A stretch of DNA of 64,000 nucleotides from Hyphomicrobiales bacterium (GTDB lineage Bacteria; Pseudomonadota; Alphaproteobacteria; Rhizobiales; Methylopilaceae): contig JALHQA010000002.1 of assembly GCA_022842205.1 (NCBI GenBank), forward strand, positions 124,001-188,000, in the 5' to 3' direction. Positions 8,995 to 20,787 of the stretch are shown here, piece by piece; position 1 is the first letter of the stretch, and each line of letters begins with the position of its first letter. The notes below the pieces were generated by a model. The model had not been told where the DNA came from, ran no database searches, and worked only from the letters and a program-made list of their open reading frames with translations. The position numbers were made by a program, and so were the translations under genes.

Positions 8995-9753
8995 ATGACC
9001 TTCCCCGCCGACAGCCCGCATGTGACCGAGGTACGCCCCTCGCCGAACCACGACGAGCGGGAAGCCGACGTCGATATCCTGCTCCTGCACTACACCGGCA
9101 TGGTGTCGGCTGAGGAAGCCGTCGCGCGGCTCTGCGATGCCGAAAGCAAGGTCTCCTGCCACTACCTCGTCCACGAGGACGGGCGGATCGTGCAGATGGT
9201 GCCGGAATCCGCGCGCGCCTGGCATGCCGGTCTGTCGAGCTGGGAGGGCGAGCCGGACGTCAATTCCCGCTCGATCGGCATCGAGATCCAGAACCCCGGC
9301 CACGAGCACGGCTATCGCGATTTTCCGGACGCGCAGATCGACGCCGTGATCCGTCTCGGCCTCGACATCTGCGAACGCCACGCCATCGCGCGCAACCGCG
9401 TGCTGGCGCATTCCGACGTCGCGCCGAAGCGTAAGGAAGACCCAGGGGAGAAATTCCCCTGGGACCGGCTTTATGCCGCCAAGCTCGGCCACTGGCAGAA
9501 GCCCGCGCCGCTGACCACGGAGGGCAATGACAGCTTCTTCGAAGGCGATACCGGCGAGCCGGTCGAGGAGATTCAGTCGCTGTTCTCGATTTATGGCTAC
9601 GGCATCGAGATCAACGGTACGTTCGACGCCCAGACCAAAGCCGTCACAACGGCTTTCCAGCGTCATTTCCGGCAGGAGAAGGTTGACGGAACAGTCGATC
9701 CCTCGACCGTCGCGACCCTGCGAAGACTACTGAAAGCTTTGCCGAAAGTATAA
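8995..9753 (+). CDS. N-acetylmuramoyl-L-alanine amidase (AmiD/AmpD type) with peptidoglycan-binding domain
   Basis: Zinc amidase that cleaves the MurNAc-L-Ala bond. In the 252 residues an Amidase_2 domain (about 15-160) shows LLLHYTGM (Zn ligand His32), RAWHAGLSSWEG, SIGIEIQNPG and LAHSDVAP...DPG (His139 and Asp149 as further ligands). A C-terminal PG_binding_1-like helical domain (about 180-250, GTFDAQTKAVTTAFQRHF) follows. No signal peptide is seen from this start; an ATG at 8959 adds only 12 residues and no export signal, so the protein may act on recycled anhydro-muropeptides in the cytoplasm like AmpD. Confidence 0.92.
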   Translation: MTFPADSPHVTEVRPSPNHDEREADVDILLLHYTGMVSAEEAVARLCDAESKVSCHYLVHEDGRIVQMVPESARAWHAGLSSWEGEPDVNSRSIGIEIQNPGHEHGYRDFPDAQIDAVIRLGLDICERHAIARNRVLAHSDVAPKRKEDPGEKFPWDRLYAAKLGHWQKPAPLTTEGNDSFFEGDTGEPVEEIQSLFSIYGYGIEINGTFDAQTKAVTTAFQRHFRQEKVDGTVDPSTVATLRRLLKALPKV

Positions 9754-9841
9754 GAATTAACTTATAGCCCGCGAATGGCCTCAATCTCCCGCGCTTTTGG
9801 CCGGAGTCTGCCGCATCGAGGCCCGATTCTTTGGCGACTTG

Positions 9842-9864
9842 CCCCTCACGACTCATTTGAGGGG
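9842..9864 (+). promoter_or_regulatory. Hairpin containing the transglycosylase Shine-Dalgarno sequence
   Basis: CCCCTCA (9842-9848) can pair perfectly with TGAGGGG (9858-9864), whose GAGGGG is the SD of the transglycosylase ATG at 9872. No T-run follows, so it is not a terminator. Translation could be gated by opening this 7-bp stem; regulation is inferred only from the fold. Confidence 0.45.
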
Positions 9865-9871
9865 ATATTCC

Positions 9872-10474
9872 ATGATCCGAGTTCTTCTTGCCGGCGCCGT
9901 CGCCGCCGCGTCTTTCGCCGCGCCCGCTTTCGCCGAAAGCCCGGTGGAATTCATCCAGAAGCAGGCTGAGCGCACCGGCAATGGTCCGGCGCTCAAGGAA
10001 GGCCGTTCCTCGACGAAGGGCGAAGCACGCGGCGAAGCTCCGCGCGGCGGCAACCTCGACTCGCTGGTCCAGCATTACGCCGCCAAGCACGGCGTGCCGC
10101 GCGATCTCGCGCATGGCGTCGTTATGGTCGAAAGCCGCTACCGCGCCAATGCCACCGGTCCTGGTGGCTATATCGGCCTCATGCAGATCGGCTACCGCAC
10201 CGCCAAGGGCATGGGTTATTCCGGCTCGCGCAAGGCGCTGTACAACCCGTCGACCAATCTCGATTACGGCATGCGCTATCTCGGCGAAGCCTACCGCCAG
10301 GCCGGCGGCGACTATTGCCGCACCGTGTCGAAATATCAGGGCGGCCATGGCGTGCGCGGCGTCACGCGCGCCGGCGCGGCCTATTGCGGCAAGGTGAAGA
10401 AGTACATGGCGCAGAACGTTCCGGCATGGGGTGGCGGAACGCAGGTCGCAAGCCTGAACGGCGAACGTTCGTAA
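9872..10474 (+). CDS. Secreted lytic transglycosylase (SLT family)
   Basis: Predicted periplasmic enzyme that cleaves glycan strands non-hydrolytically to 1,6-anhydro-MurNAc ends. The 200 residues have a signal peptide (about 1-21, ending AFA), a basic linker and a C-terminal SLT domain: catalytic Glu87 in VVMVESRY, then GLMQIGYRTAKGMGY, NPSTNLDYGMRYL and YQGG. The start at 9872 is chosen because it begins the signal peptide and has an SD (GAGGGG); a longer form from 9797 has no support. The SD lies in the 3' arm of a small hairpin. Confidence 0.92.
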   Translation: MIRVLLAGAVAAASFAAPAFAESPVEFIQKQAERTGNGPALKEGRSSTKGEARGEAPRGGNLDSLVQHYAAKHGVPRDLAHGVVMVESRYRANATGPGGYIGLMQIGYRTAKGMGYSGSRKALYNPSTNLDYGMRYLGEAYRQAGGDYCRTVSKYQGGHGVRGVTRAGAAYCGKVKKYMAQNVPAWGGGTQVASLNGERS

Positions 10475-10496
10475 TTACCATTTAACGGGGCACCAA

Positions 10497-10522
10497 GGGC
10501 GAGCCACGGCTCGCCCTTTTTT
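10497..10522 (+). terminator. Rho-independent terminator after the transglycosylase gene
   Basis: GGGCGAGC and GCTCGCCC form an 8-bp perfect stem with a 4-nt loop, followed by six T. It lies 23 bp after the transglycosylase stop and directly abuts the convergent EamA gene. Confidence 0.9.
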
Positions 10523-11414
10523 ATTGCCGGGTCGCCAGCGCAACGCCGAAGGCCGCCAGCACCATCCCGCCGATCTGTACTGCGTTCATCGTCTCGCCGA
10601 AGAAAGCCCAGGCCATCAGCGCCGTCACGGCCGGAACGAGATACAGCAGGCTCGCCGTCTGTACGACCGCGCCGCGCTTGATCAGAAGCAGGAGAAGCAG
10701 GATCGCGCCGAAGGACAGGCCGAACACCGCCCACAGAAGGCCGATCCAGAGTTCGGGCGACAGATCGAACTTCCCCTCCTCTGTCAGCCACGCCACGATC
10801 GCCGTCGGTACGAGCGCGGCGGAAAACTGGATCACGTTGCCGGTCCTGAGATCCATCCGCCCGCCGGTCCGCTTCTGCCAGATCGTGCCGGCGGTGAAGG
10901 CCAGCACCGCGAGGAAGCCGACACCGAGCGCCGCAGGCGGAACCGCTTCGGCGCCCGTGCCGAGTTTCGGCAGCAGCACAAGGATCGCGCCCGCAAATCC
11001 GAGGCCGATGCCGCACCAGCGCAGAAGCCCGACCTTTTCGCCCAGCAGCGGCGCGGCCACCAGAGCTGTCAGCAGCGGCTGGAGCCCGGCCAGAAGCCCG
11101 GCGAAGCCCGCCGGCAGGCCGTGCCGTACCGACCAGAAAATACCGCCGAGATAGGCACCGTGCAGCAGCACGCCCGACACCATGTTGACGCCGACCTCGC
11201 GGCCGGTGCGCGGCCACGGCGCCCGCACGGCAAGGGCCACGACGAGCAGCACGGATATCGCCAGCGCATAGCGTGCGCAGAGGAAGGTCAGCGGGTCGGC
11301 ATGGGGCGCCACGAGACGCGCGACGATGAAGCCCGTTGCCCAGATGACGACGAACAGCAGCGGCGCTGCCCGGAAGAACAGGCTTGTGGCGGACGACTCG
11401 GCGGAGGGCGGCAT
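10521..11414 (-). CDS. EamA/DMT family transporter
   Basis: Inner-membrane drug/metabolite transporter of 297 residues with about ten hydrophobic helices in two EamA repeats (for example VVIWATGFIVARLVAPHADP in the first, LLYLVPAVTALMAWAFFGE in the second). Such proteins usually export amino acids or other metabolites; the substrate cannot be read from the sequence. It ends at the terminator of the convergent transglycosylase gene and lies downstream of a small conserved gene and mscS on the same strand. Confidence 0.88.
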   Translation of the reverse strand: MPPSAESSATSLFFRAAPLLFVVIWATGFIVARLVAPHADPLTFLCARYALAISVLLVVALAVRAPWPRTGREVGVNMVSGVLLHGAYLGGIFWSVRHGLPAGFAGLLAGLQPLLTALVAAPLLGEKVGLLRWCGIGLGFAGAILVLLPKLGTGAEAVPPAALGVGFLAVLAFTAGTIWQKRTGGRMDLRTGNVIQFSAALVPTAIVAWLTEEGKFDLSPELWIGLLWAVFGLSFGAILLLLLLIKRGAVVQTASLLYLVPAVTALMAWAFFGETMNAVQIGGMVLAAFGVALATRQ

Positions 11415-11468
11415 GGCATGCCTGCCTACTCCTTCGCCCGTTCTCCCTCAATCACACCAAAGCCGTGT

Positions 11469-11714
11469 TTAAAGCGGCGATTTTCCGGCGCGCTTGCGCG
11501 GGTCCATCTTTTCAAAGCTCTCCACGACACCTTCGGTATCGGCGGTTTCCTCTGGCATCGTGCCGCGTTCGTTGCGGACATTCGCCTGGTCATCGCCCTG
11601 CAGGCGATTCGTGCCCTGGATATCCTGGGCAAAGTCGCTGTGGCCGGTTTCCCGCTTTCGTTCGTCGCGTGACGACCCGGAGCCTTTCGGCCCACCTTTT
11701 GTTCCATCTGCCAT
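11469..11714 (-). CDS. Small charged protein of unknown function
   Basis: An 81-residue hydrophilic protein beginning MADGTKGGPKGSGSS, with a conserved-looking middle (DDQANVRNERGTMPEET) and end (VVESFEKMDPRKRA). It has no signal peptide or membrane segment and is probably disordered. I recall similar short proteins in other alphaproteobacteria but no function. An ATG 18 codons upstream exists; 11714 is chosen for its SD (GGAGAG, 4 nt before ATG). It lies between mscS and the EamA gene on the same strand. Confidence 0.6.
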   Translation of the reverse strand: MADGTKGGPKGSGSSRDERKRETGHSDFAQDIQGTNRLQGDDQANVRNERGTMPEETADTEGVVESFEKMDPRKRAGKSPL

Positions 11715-11777
11715 TGCGCTCTCCAATCCTTGCTCCCCATCAACGGAGAGCGCGGCGGAGAGGTTCACGCAACGGCA

Positions 11778-12920
11778 TCAATTCGCCGCCGGCGCCGCCC
11801 ATTGTCCCTGCGGCTGAGCCCCATTTCCGGCTGCACCGATCCCCGGCACCTCCAGCACCTTGCGGTCGATCGCAAAGCGCGTGCGCGGCAGGGCGTGCGG
11901 ATATTTGGCGCGCAGCCATTCGATCATCTTCTCCCGCACGTAACACCGCAGATCGAAGGCGCTGCCGGCATTCTTCGCACTCATCAGCGCGCGGATTTCG
12001 ACGGTGTGCTCGCGCAGGTCCGTGACCTGCAACGCGCAGGCGCGGCCATCCCACAGCTTGGTGCCCTTCAGGACACTCTGAAGCTGCGTACGCATTTCCT
12101 CGACCGGCACCGAATAATCGACATAGAACATCGACGTGCCGAGAATTTGCGGATTCTCGCGCGTCCAGTTCTGGAACGGCTTTTCGAGGAAATAGCTGAG
12201 CGGCACGATAAGCCGCCGCTGATCCCAGATGTTCACGACGACATAGGTCGAGGTAATTTCTTCGACCGTGCCCCATTCACCTTCGAGCACCACCTGGTCG
12301 CCGATGCGGATCGGCTCGTTGAAGGCGATCTGGATTCCGGCGAGAAGGTTGGAAATGGCAGGGCGTGCTGCAAGACCGACGGCAAGGCCGGCAACGCCGG
12401 CGGATGCGAAAAGACTGACACCGATGGTGCGCAGGGTCGGCAGCGACATGAAGACGATGGCGACGGTCGCCACCGCCACAAGAACGGTCGCAAGCCGCCG
12501 CAGAAGGTTGAGCCGTGTCTGGCGGCGACGTACATGCACATCCGACGACAGGTCCACCCCGTCGTGCTTGCGGGCATAGATGTCGAACGCCAGCTGCGTC
12601 AGCCGGTAGGCCGCGAGGCCGATCGCCACTGTACCGACAACTATGGCGGCGCGCACGAATCCGATCTGCACCTCCGCGCTGTAGGACGTGGCCGGTATCA
12701 TTGCCACAAACGCCACCGTTCCCCCGATCATCGCAGCGGAGGTGACAACCCTCCGCAGGACGAGGCGGACCATTGTTGTGCCGCGGACATGCTCGAGACG
12801 GCGAATCAGAAAATGCAGGACGCCGTGCGCCAGCCAGCCGGCAAGGAGCCCGACTGAAACGGCGACGCAAAGCCAGGCCCATGACGGCATGTCCTGAATC
12901 CAGGACGGAAGATCGTTCAT
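11778..12920 (-). CDS. MscS-family mechanosensitive ion channel
   Basis: Inner-membrane channel that opens under membrane tension to release solutes on osmotic downshock. The 380 residues show about four to five N-terminal hydrophobic helices. The MscS pore helix follows (about 190-215, GVAGLAVGLAARPAISNLLA, Gly/Ala-rich as in MscS TM3), then the beta domain start (IRIGDQVVLEGEWGTVEEIT) and the C-terminal vestibule. It lacks large periplasmic domains, so it is a small-type MscS. Confidence 0.93.
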   Translation of the reverse strand: MNDLPSWIQDMPSWAWLCVAVSVGLLAGWLAHGVLHFLIRRLEHVRGTTMVRLVLRRVVTSAAMIGGTVAFVAMIPATSYSAEVQIGFVRAAIVVGTVAIGLAAYRLTQLAFDIYARKHDGVDLSSDVHVRRRQTRLNLLRRLATVLVAVATVAIVFMSLPTLRTIGVSLFASAGVAGLAVGLAARPAISNLLAGIQIAFNEPIRIGDQVVLEGEWGTVEEITSTYVVVNIWDQRRLIVPLSYFLEKPFQNWTRENPQILGTSMFYVDYSVPVEEMRTQLQSVLKGTKLWDGRACALQVTDLREHTVEIRALMSAKNAGSAFDLRCYVREKMIEWLRAKYPHALPRTRFAIDRKVLEVPGIGAAGNGAQPQGQWAAPAAN

Positions 12921-13104
12921 GTCGATTCTCCGGATTTGCAGTTGGGGGAGGATGGAAGCCGAGCGCTTCCCATGAAGTGCAACGTTACCGCATGCGCTTG
13001 GTTCACTTAAGACCGCGCGGCGTAAACTCTCGGTGTGGTCTGGATGACCCGGCGCCCGGCCTGGACGCGCCTTTACCGTCCTTCCGGGCGGCTGGCCGTC
13101 CGTC

Positions 13105-13133
13105 CTTGCTTTCCGGGCCGTTGCCCCCCTAAT
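13105..13133 (+). promoter_or_regulatory. Promoter of RNase P RNA
   Basis: CTTGCT (13105-13110), a 17-bp spacer and CCTAAT (13128-13133) match the alphaproteobacterial housekeeping consensus CTTGAC-N17-CTATAT. The -10 ends 7 bp before the 5' strand of the RNase P P1 helix at 13141, which fits the expected transcription start. Confidence 0.7.
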
Positions 13134-13140
13134 GACACCG

Positions 13141-13514
<374 letters not shown>

Positions 13515-13523
13515 CAGCTTTCC

Positions 13524-14303
13524 TCAGGCGCCGACGCGGTGCAGCTTGCCGGAAATCTTGCGCGTCATCGCGCGGGGCGCGAAGCGGCTGAAGAAAATGC
13601 CGAGCTGGTTGAAGATGCCCGGAATGACGATCAGCCTGCCCGCGCGATAGCCGCGATAGCCGTCGAGCGCCACGGATTTCACATCGCGCGCGTTCTTGAA
13701 CAGCCGAGATCCCTCGATATCCGCGACTTCGGCGAACTCGGTCGCGACAGGACCGGGACACAGAACCGAGATCGTGACGCCGCGGCCAAGGGTCTCTTCG
13801 TGGATCGCTTCGGAAATCGACAGCACATAAGACTTCGTCGCGAAATAGACGCCCATATACGGGCCGGCCTGAAACGCCGCCATTGACGCGACGTTCAGGA
13901 TGCCGCCCTCGCCGCGCTCCAGCATGCCCGGCAGGAACATCCGCGAAAGACCGGTCACGGCCGAGACATTCACCCGGACCATCTCGTCGAGCAGGTCGGC
14001 CGGCAGGGTCGCGAAACGGCCGCGCGCACCGAAACCGGCATTGTTGACCAGCGTGTGAACCGCAATCCCCTGCTCCACCGTCCAGTTGAACACGGCCTCG
14101 GGAGCGGCGGGATCGGCCAGGTCGACATCGAGCGTCCGGACGTCGATCCCGTGCGCCGCTTCCAGCTCCTGTTCCAGTTCCAGGAGGCGGTCCTCGCGGC
14201 GGGCCAGAAGAATGAGATTGTCGCCGTCGGCAGCAAACAAACGCGCCAATTCACGGCCGATGCCGGACGAGGCCCCGGTCACCAGTGTCCAACGCCGACT
14301 CAT
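13524..14303 (-). CDS. SDR family NAD(P)-dependent oxidoreductase
   Basis: A 259-residue classical short-chain dehydrogenase. The cofactor motif TGASSGIG (9-16), NNAG (87-90), Ser140 and the catalytic YFATK (Tyr153, Lys157) are all present. The basic residues after the second strand (ARRED) suggest NADP preference. The overall pattern resembles DltE/YqjQ-like SDRs with broad carbonyl substrates; the true substrate is unknown. It ends beside rnpB and is divergent from carB across a 280-bp gap. Confidence 0.9.
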   Translation of the reverse strand: MSRRWTLVTGASSGIGRELARLFAADGDNLILLARREDRLLELEQELEAAHGIDVRTLDVDLADPAAPEAVFNWTVEQGIAVHTLVNNAGFGARGRFATLPADLLDEMVRVNVSAVTGLSRMFLPGMLERGEGGILNVASMAAFQAGPYMGVYFATKSYVLSISEAIHEETLGRGVTISVLCPGPVATEFAEVADIEGSRLFKNARDVKSVALDGYRGYRAGRLIVIPGIFNQLGIFFSRFAPRAMTRKISGKLHRVGA

Positions 14304-14542
14304 TCAGGAAATCCGTAAAATTGAGGGGCTTCGCAGACCCTTGTGGAGAATGCGCAGTGATATTGAATATCCAGAACACTTCCAAGTGGCAGTAATACGA
14401 GTATTCGACCTCCCGGACCTCCCGTTGGGCTGGCTGCCTGCGGGAAGGATCGAGGATGTTCGTTCGCAGGGCTTCCCCTTGCCCGACTCCCCGTGTAAAC
14501 GACCGCTTTAGCCTAGAGATTATCGAAATCGCCGCCCGCGCT

Positions 14543-14574
14543 GTGCCTGTTTCGGCACGGTGCGTGCCACGGAG
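14543..14574 (+). promoter_or_regulatory. Mutually exclusive hairpins next to the carB start
   Basis: Three 5-nt segments, GTGCC (14543-14547), GGCAC (14554-14558) and GTGCC (14564-14568), allow the middle one to pair with either neighbour. The SD-like GGAG (14571-14574) follows the third segment. This could form a small translational switch for carB; the inference is from complementarity only. Confidence 0.35.
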
Positions 14575-14583
14575 CGCGCGCCC

Positions 14584-17994
<3,411 letters not shown>

Positions 17995-18090
17995 GCCAGG
18001 GTCCGATTCCGGACCTCACCCAGATGTTTCGAGCGGCGTGCCGGGTTCTTTGCCCGTGCGCCGAAATTTTTTGCGTTGAGAGAAGACACG

Positions 18091-18564
18091 ATGGACAAGA
18101 TTCCGATGACCGCCGCGGGCCACGTCCTCCTGGAGAGCGAGCTGAAACGCCGTGCCTCCGAGGAGCGTCCGCGCATCATCAGCGCGATCACCGAGGCGCG
18201 CAGCCATGGCGACCTCTCGGAGAACGCCGAATATCACGCCGCCAAGGAGCAGCAGAGCCTCAACGAGGGCCGCATCGCGGAACTGGAAAGCCTGCTCGCC
18301 CGCGCCGAGATCATCGACCCGTCGAAGCTGAAGGGCGACACCATCACCTTCGGCGCGACCGTGAAGCTGGTCGACGAGGACACCGACGAGGAAAAGACCT
18401 ACCAGATCGTGGGCGAAGTCGAGGCCGATGTGAAATCGGGCCGCGTCTCGATCACCTCGCCGATCGCGCGCGCGCTGGTCGGCAAGAAGGTCGGAGACCA
18501 GGTCGAGGTCACCGCGCCGGGCGGCGCGAAAAGCTATGAGATTCTCGACGTCCGCTTCGCCTGA
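18091..18564 (+). CDS. greA: Transcription elongation factor GreA
   Basis: Binds RNA polymerase and stimulates cleavage of backtracked transcripts. The 157 residues have the N-terminal coiled-coil domain with the tip motif [16 protein letters not shown] (acidic residues Asp and Glu at the tip) and the C-terminal FKBP-like domain ([11 protein letters not shown] ... [15 protein letters not shown]-like). The start at ATG 18091 (MDKIPMT) has an SD (GAGAAGA); an upstream start at 18076 would add five residues atypical of the family. Confidence 0.97.
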   Translation: MDKIPMTAAGHVLLESELKRRASEERPRIISAITEARSHGDLSENAEYHAAKEQQSLNEGRIAELESLLARAEIIDPSKLKGDTITFGATVKLVDEDTDEEKTYQIVGEVEADVKSGRVSITSPIARALVGKKVGDQVEVTAPGGAKSYEILDVRFA

Positions 18565-18609
18565 CGATTCAGGACTTGGCAAGATTCCACACGCTAGGGT
18601 CGCGTCCGT

Positions 18610-18687
18610 GACCCGGTGGGGGAGCGGCAACTCACAGGCGCAGCAACGTCTGATCAGCTCCGGTTCAACTCCGGAGCCGGGTCTCCA
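18610..18687 (+). other. tRNA-like cloverleaf fossil
   Basis: A 78-nt stretch between greA and the lpcC-like gene has a perfect 7-bp acceptor-like stem (GACCCGG with CCGGGTC) followed by T and CCA. It also has a D-arm-like segment with A14, GG and A21 in place, a 5-bp anticodon-like stem (CAGGC/GTCTG) and a T-arm with the loop TTCAACT. It is not a normal tRNA: the anticodon loop has 8 nt and no U33, and the T-stem has 6 bp. It may be a decayed tRNA or a chance fold. Confidence 0.35.
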
Positions 18688-18714
18688 CACACACAGCATC
18701 CTGGAGCGTGGCGC

Positions 18715-19794
18715 ATGAGCGCCCGTTCCTCGATTCCCGATATCGTCGCCCCGAATTTCAATCGCCGTCTGTCGGGCGTCACCTCGACGCTCGAACGCCT
18801 GTTGCCCGTACAGGCGCGCAAGTTCAGCATCGCCGCGCTCGGCGTCGGGCTGACGGCGGATGTGCCGCGCATCGGCTGGAGCGATCTTCCCGGCCTTCGC
18901 CGCAAGCCGGGCGGCAAGCCGTTCCGCATCTGGCATGCGCGCCGCAATATCGAGATGCTCGCGGGCCTCGTGCTGCGCGACGTTCTGCGCTTTCCGCTCA
19001 GGATCGTCTTTACATCGGCCTCGCAGCGCCGGCACACCGCCTGGAGCCGGTTTCTGATCTCGCGCATGGACGCGGTGATCTCGACCTCCGCCGCGACCGC
19101 CTCCTATCTCACGCGCCCTTCGACCGTCATCGGCCACGGCATCGACACATCGCTCTTCCGTCCGGCTGAAGACCGCGCCGCCGCGCGTGCCGCGCTGGGC
19201 CTACCAAACCTGCGCCTCGTCGGCTGCTTCGGCCGCGTCCGCGCGCAGAAGGGTACGGACGTCTTCGTCGACGCCATGCTGCGTGTTCTGGCGGAGCGTC
19301 CCGATGCCGGCGCCGTCGTCATGGGCCGCGCCACCGGCGCGCATTCGGCTTTCCTCGACGGCCTGATGGCAAAGGTGAACGACGCCGGGCTTGGCGATCG
19401 CATCCTGTTTCCGGGTGAGGTTTCGCCCTCGGCCATCGCCGACTGGTATCGCGCCCTCGATGGGTTTATCGCGCCGCAGCGCTGGGAAGGGTTCGGCGTC
19501 ACGCCGCTGGAAGCCATGGCCAGCGGCCTGCCCGTCATCGCGACGAAGGTCGGGGCTTTTCCGGATCTCGTGACGCCAGAGACCGGAGTTCTCATCGCTC
19601 CCGGCAGCGTCGACGACATGGCGGAAGCCGCCGCGCGCCTGCTCGACGAGCCCGGGCTTTCCGCCGCGATGGGCCGCGCGGGCCTTGCCCGCGCCCGCTC
19701 GGTATTTACGCTGGAAAGCGAAGCCGAACAGATCGGCGCCGTCTACGAGGCCCTCTGGCGCACGGCGAGTGAGTCCGAGAACAATTTGAGATAG
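18715..19794 (+). CDS. lpcC: LpcC-like LPS core glycosyltransferase (GT4)
   Basis: GT-B glycosyltransferase of 359 residues resembling rhizobial LpcC, which adds mannose to the inner Kdo of the LPS core. The N-terminus DIVAPNFNRRLSGVTST is characteristic. The GT4 C-terminal domain shows LVGCFGRVRAQKGTDVFVDA, a sugar-nucleotide loop with RWEGFGVTPLEAMASGLPVIA, and GAFPDLV. ATG 18715 has GGAG upstream and fits the family N-terminus. It converges with the next glycosyltransferase gene, and their 3' ends overlap by 52 bp. Mannose specificity is inferred from similarity. Confidence 0.82.
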   Translation: MSARSSIPDIVAPNFNRRLSGVTSTLERLLPVQARKFSIAALGVGLTADVPRIGWSDLPGLRRKPGGKPFRIWHARRNIEMLAGLVLRDVLRFPLRIVFTSASQRRHTAWSRFLISRMDAVISTSAATASYLTRPSTVIGHGIDTSLFRPAEDRAAARAALGLPNLRLVGCFGRVRAQKGTDVFVDAMLRVLAERPDAGAVVMGRATGAHSAFLDGLMAKVNDAGLGDRILFPGEVSPSAIADWYRALDGFIAPQRWEGFGVTPLEAMASGLPVIATKVGAFPDLVTPETGVLIAPGSVDDMAEAAARLLDEPGLSAAMGRAGLARARSVFTLESEAEQIGAVYEALWRTASESENNLR

Positions 19795-20786
19795 GCGTCG
19801 GTCACGCCCTCGACGGAAAACTGCGTGTCCAGTGTCGTGCGGCCGCCCGTCACCAGTGTTTGCGAAAGCCCCGGCGTGTCCTTGATCCGCCTGATCGCAT
19901 CCGCAAAGCCCGCAGCGTCCTCGATATCGGCCAATAGTCCGTTGCCGCCGTCCTGCATCATCCAGGACGGGCCTTCGGAGCGCGACGACACGATCGGCAC
20001 GCCCACTGACCACGCTTCGAGAATGACGTTGCCGAGCGGTTCGTGGCGCGACGGCATCACGAACACATCCGCCGCCGCCATGTAGGGCGCGGGATTGGCC
20101 TGCCATCCGGCGAAACGCGCGCGGTCCGCGATCCCGGCGTCCTGCACCTGCTTTTCCAGCGCCGCGCGTTCCTCGCCGTCGCCGACCAGCCAGAGCCATA
20201 CATCCGGCAGCCGCGCCACCGCGTCGATCAGCGTGTCGAACCCCTTGCGATGCACGAAGCGCCCGGCGCCGACGACCAGGAACGCATCCTCGGGCGTATC
20301 GAGCGCCGCGCGCGAGACGGGCGTGCATGGTCCAAAACGCGTGAAGTTGGAAATGACATCGACCGGCTTGTCCCAGCCGAGCGACAGCACGCGCTCGGCA
20401 ATGCCGGGCATGTTGACGATCATGCGGTCCGCTGCCGCGAACTGGCGGAGTTCGCGCGTGTAGTCGCCGAGCCGCACGACGCGCAGCACCTCCGGGAATG
20501 CCTTCATCAGGCGGCAGACGCGCGGCCGCCATGCCATCATCACGTCCGGACGGAACTCGGCGTTCACCCGGCGGATCTTCGCGGCGAGCGTAAAGCGCGA
20601 CAGCGAGACGTGCCGTACATGGCTCTCATACACCGGGCCGAACGGCTCGAGGTCCTTCTTCCATGTCCGGTCCGGACGCAGAAAGAACTGCTGCTCCACG
20701 CCGCGCTGATGAAACGAGCTTGCGAGATTGACGAAAAAGCGCTCGGCCCCGCCGTCCGTGCCGTAATGGAAATGCACAATTCTCAT
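19743..20786 (-). CDS. Glycosyltransferase family 4 protein
   Basis: A 347-residue GT-B glycosyltransferase likely acting on LPS core or another surface glycan at the cytoplasmic face. The N-terminus MRIVHFHYGTDGGAERFF is the usual acceptor-domain loop. The C-terminal half has VVGAGRFVHRKGFDTLIDAV, VFVMPSRHEPLGNVILEAWS (the EX7E region) and a following PIVSS strand. It is the last of three minus-strand genes: only 1 bp separates it from the upstream GT2 gene. Confidence 0.88.
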   Translation of the reverse strand: MRIVHFHYGTDGGAERFFVNLASSFHQRGVEQQFFLRPDRTWKKDLEPFGPVYESHVRHVSLSRFTLAAKIRRVNAEFRPDVMMAWRPRVCRLMKAFPEVLRVVRLGDYTRELRQFAAADRMIVNMPGIAERVLSLGWDKPVDVISNFTRFGPCTPVSRAALDTPEDAFLVVGAGRFVHRKGFDTLIDAVARLPDVWLWLVGDGEERAALEKQVQDAGIADRARFAGWQANPAPYMAAADVFVMPSRHEPLGNVILEAWSVGVPIVSSRSEGPSWMMQDGGNGLLADIEDAAGFADAIRRIKDTPGLSQTLVTGGRTTLDTQFSVEGVTDAYLKLFSDSLAVRQRAS

Positions 20787-20787
20787 G

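Noticed and set aside
18564-18714. A functional tRNA gene between greA and the lpcC-like gene
   Set aside because: The cloverleaf lacks U33 and has a wrong-sized anticodon loop, so it is listed only as a tRNA-like fossil. No convincing tRNA or rRNA gene was seen elsewhere in the window.
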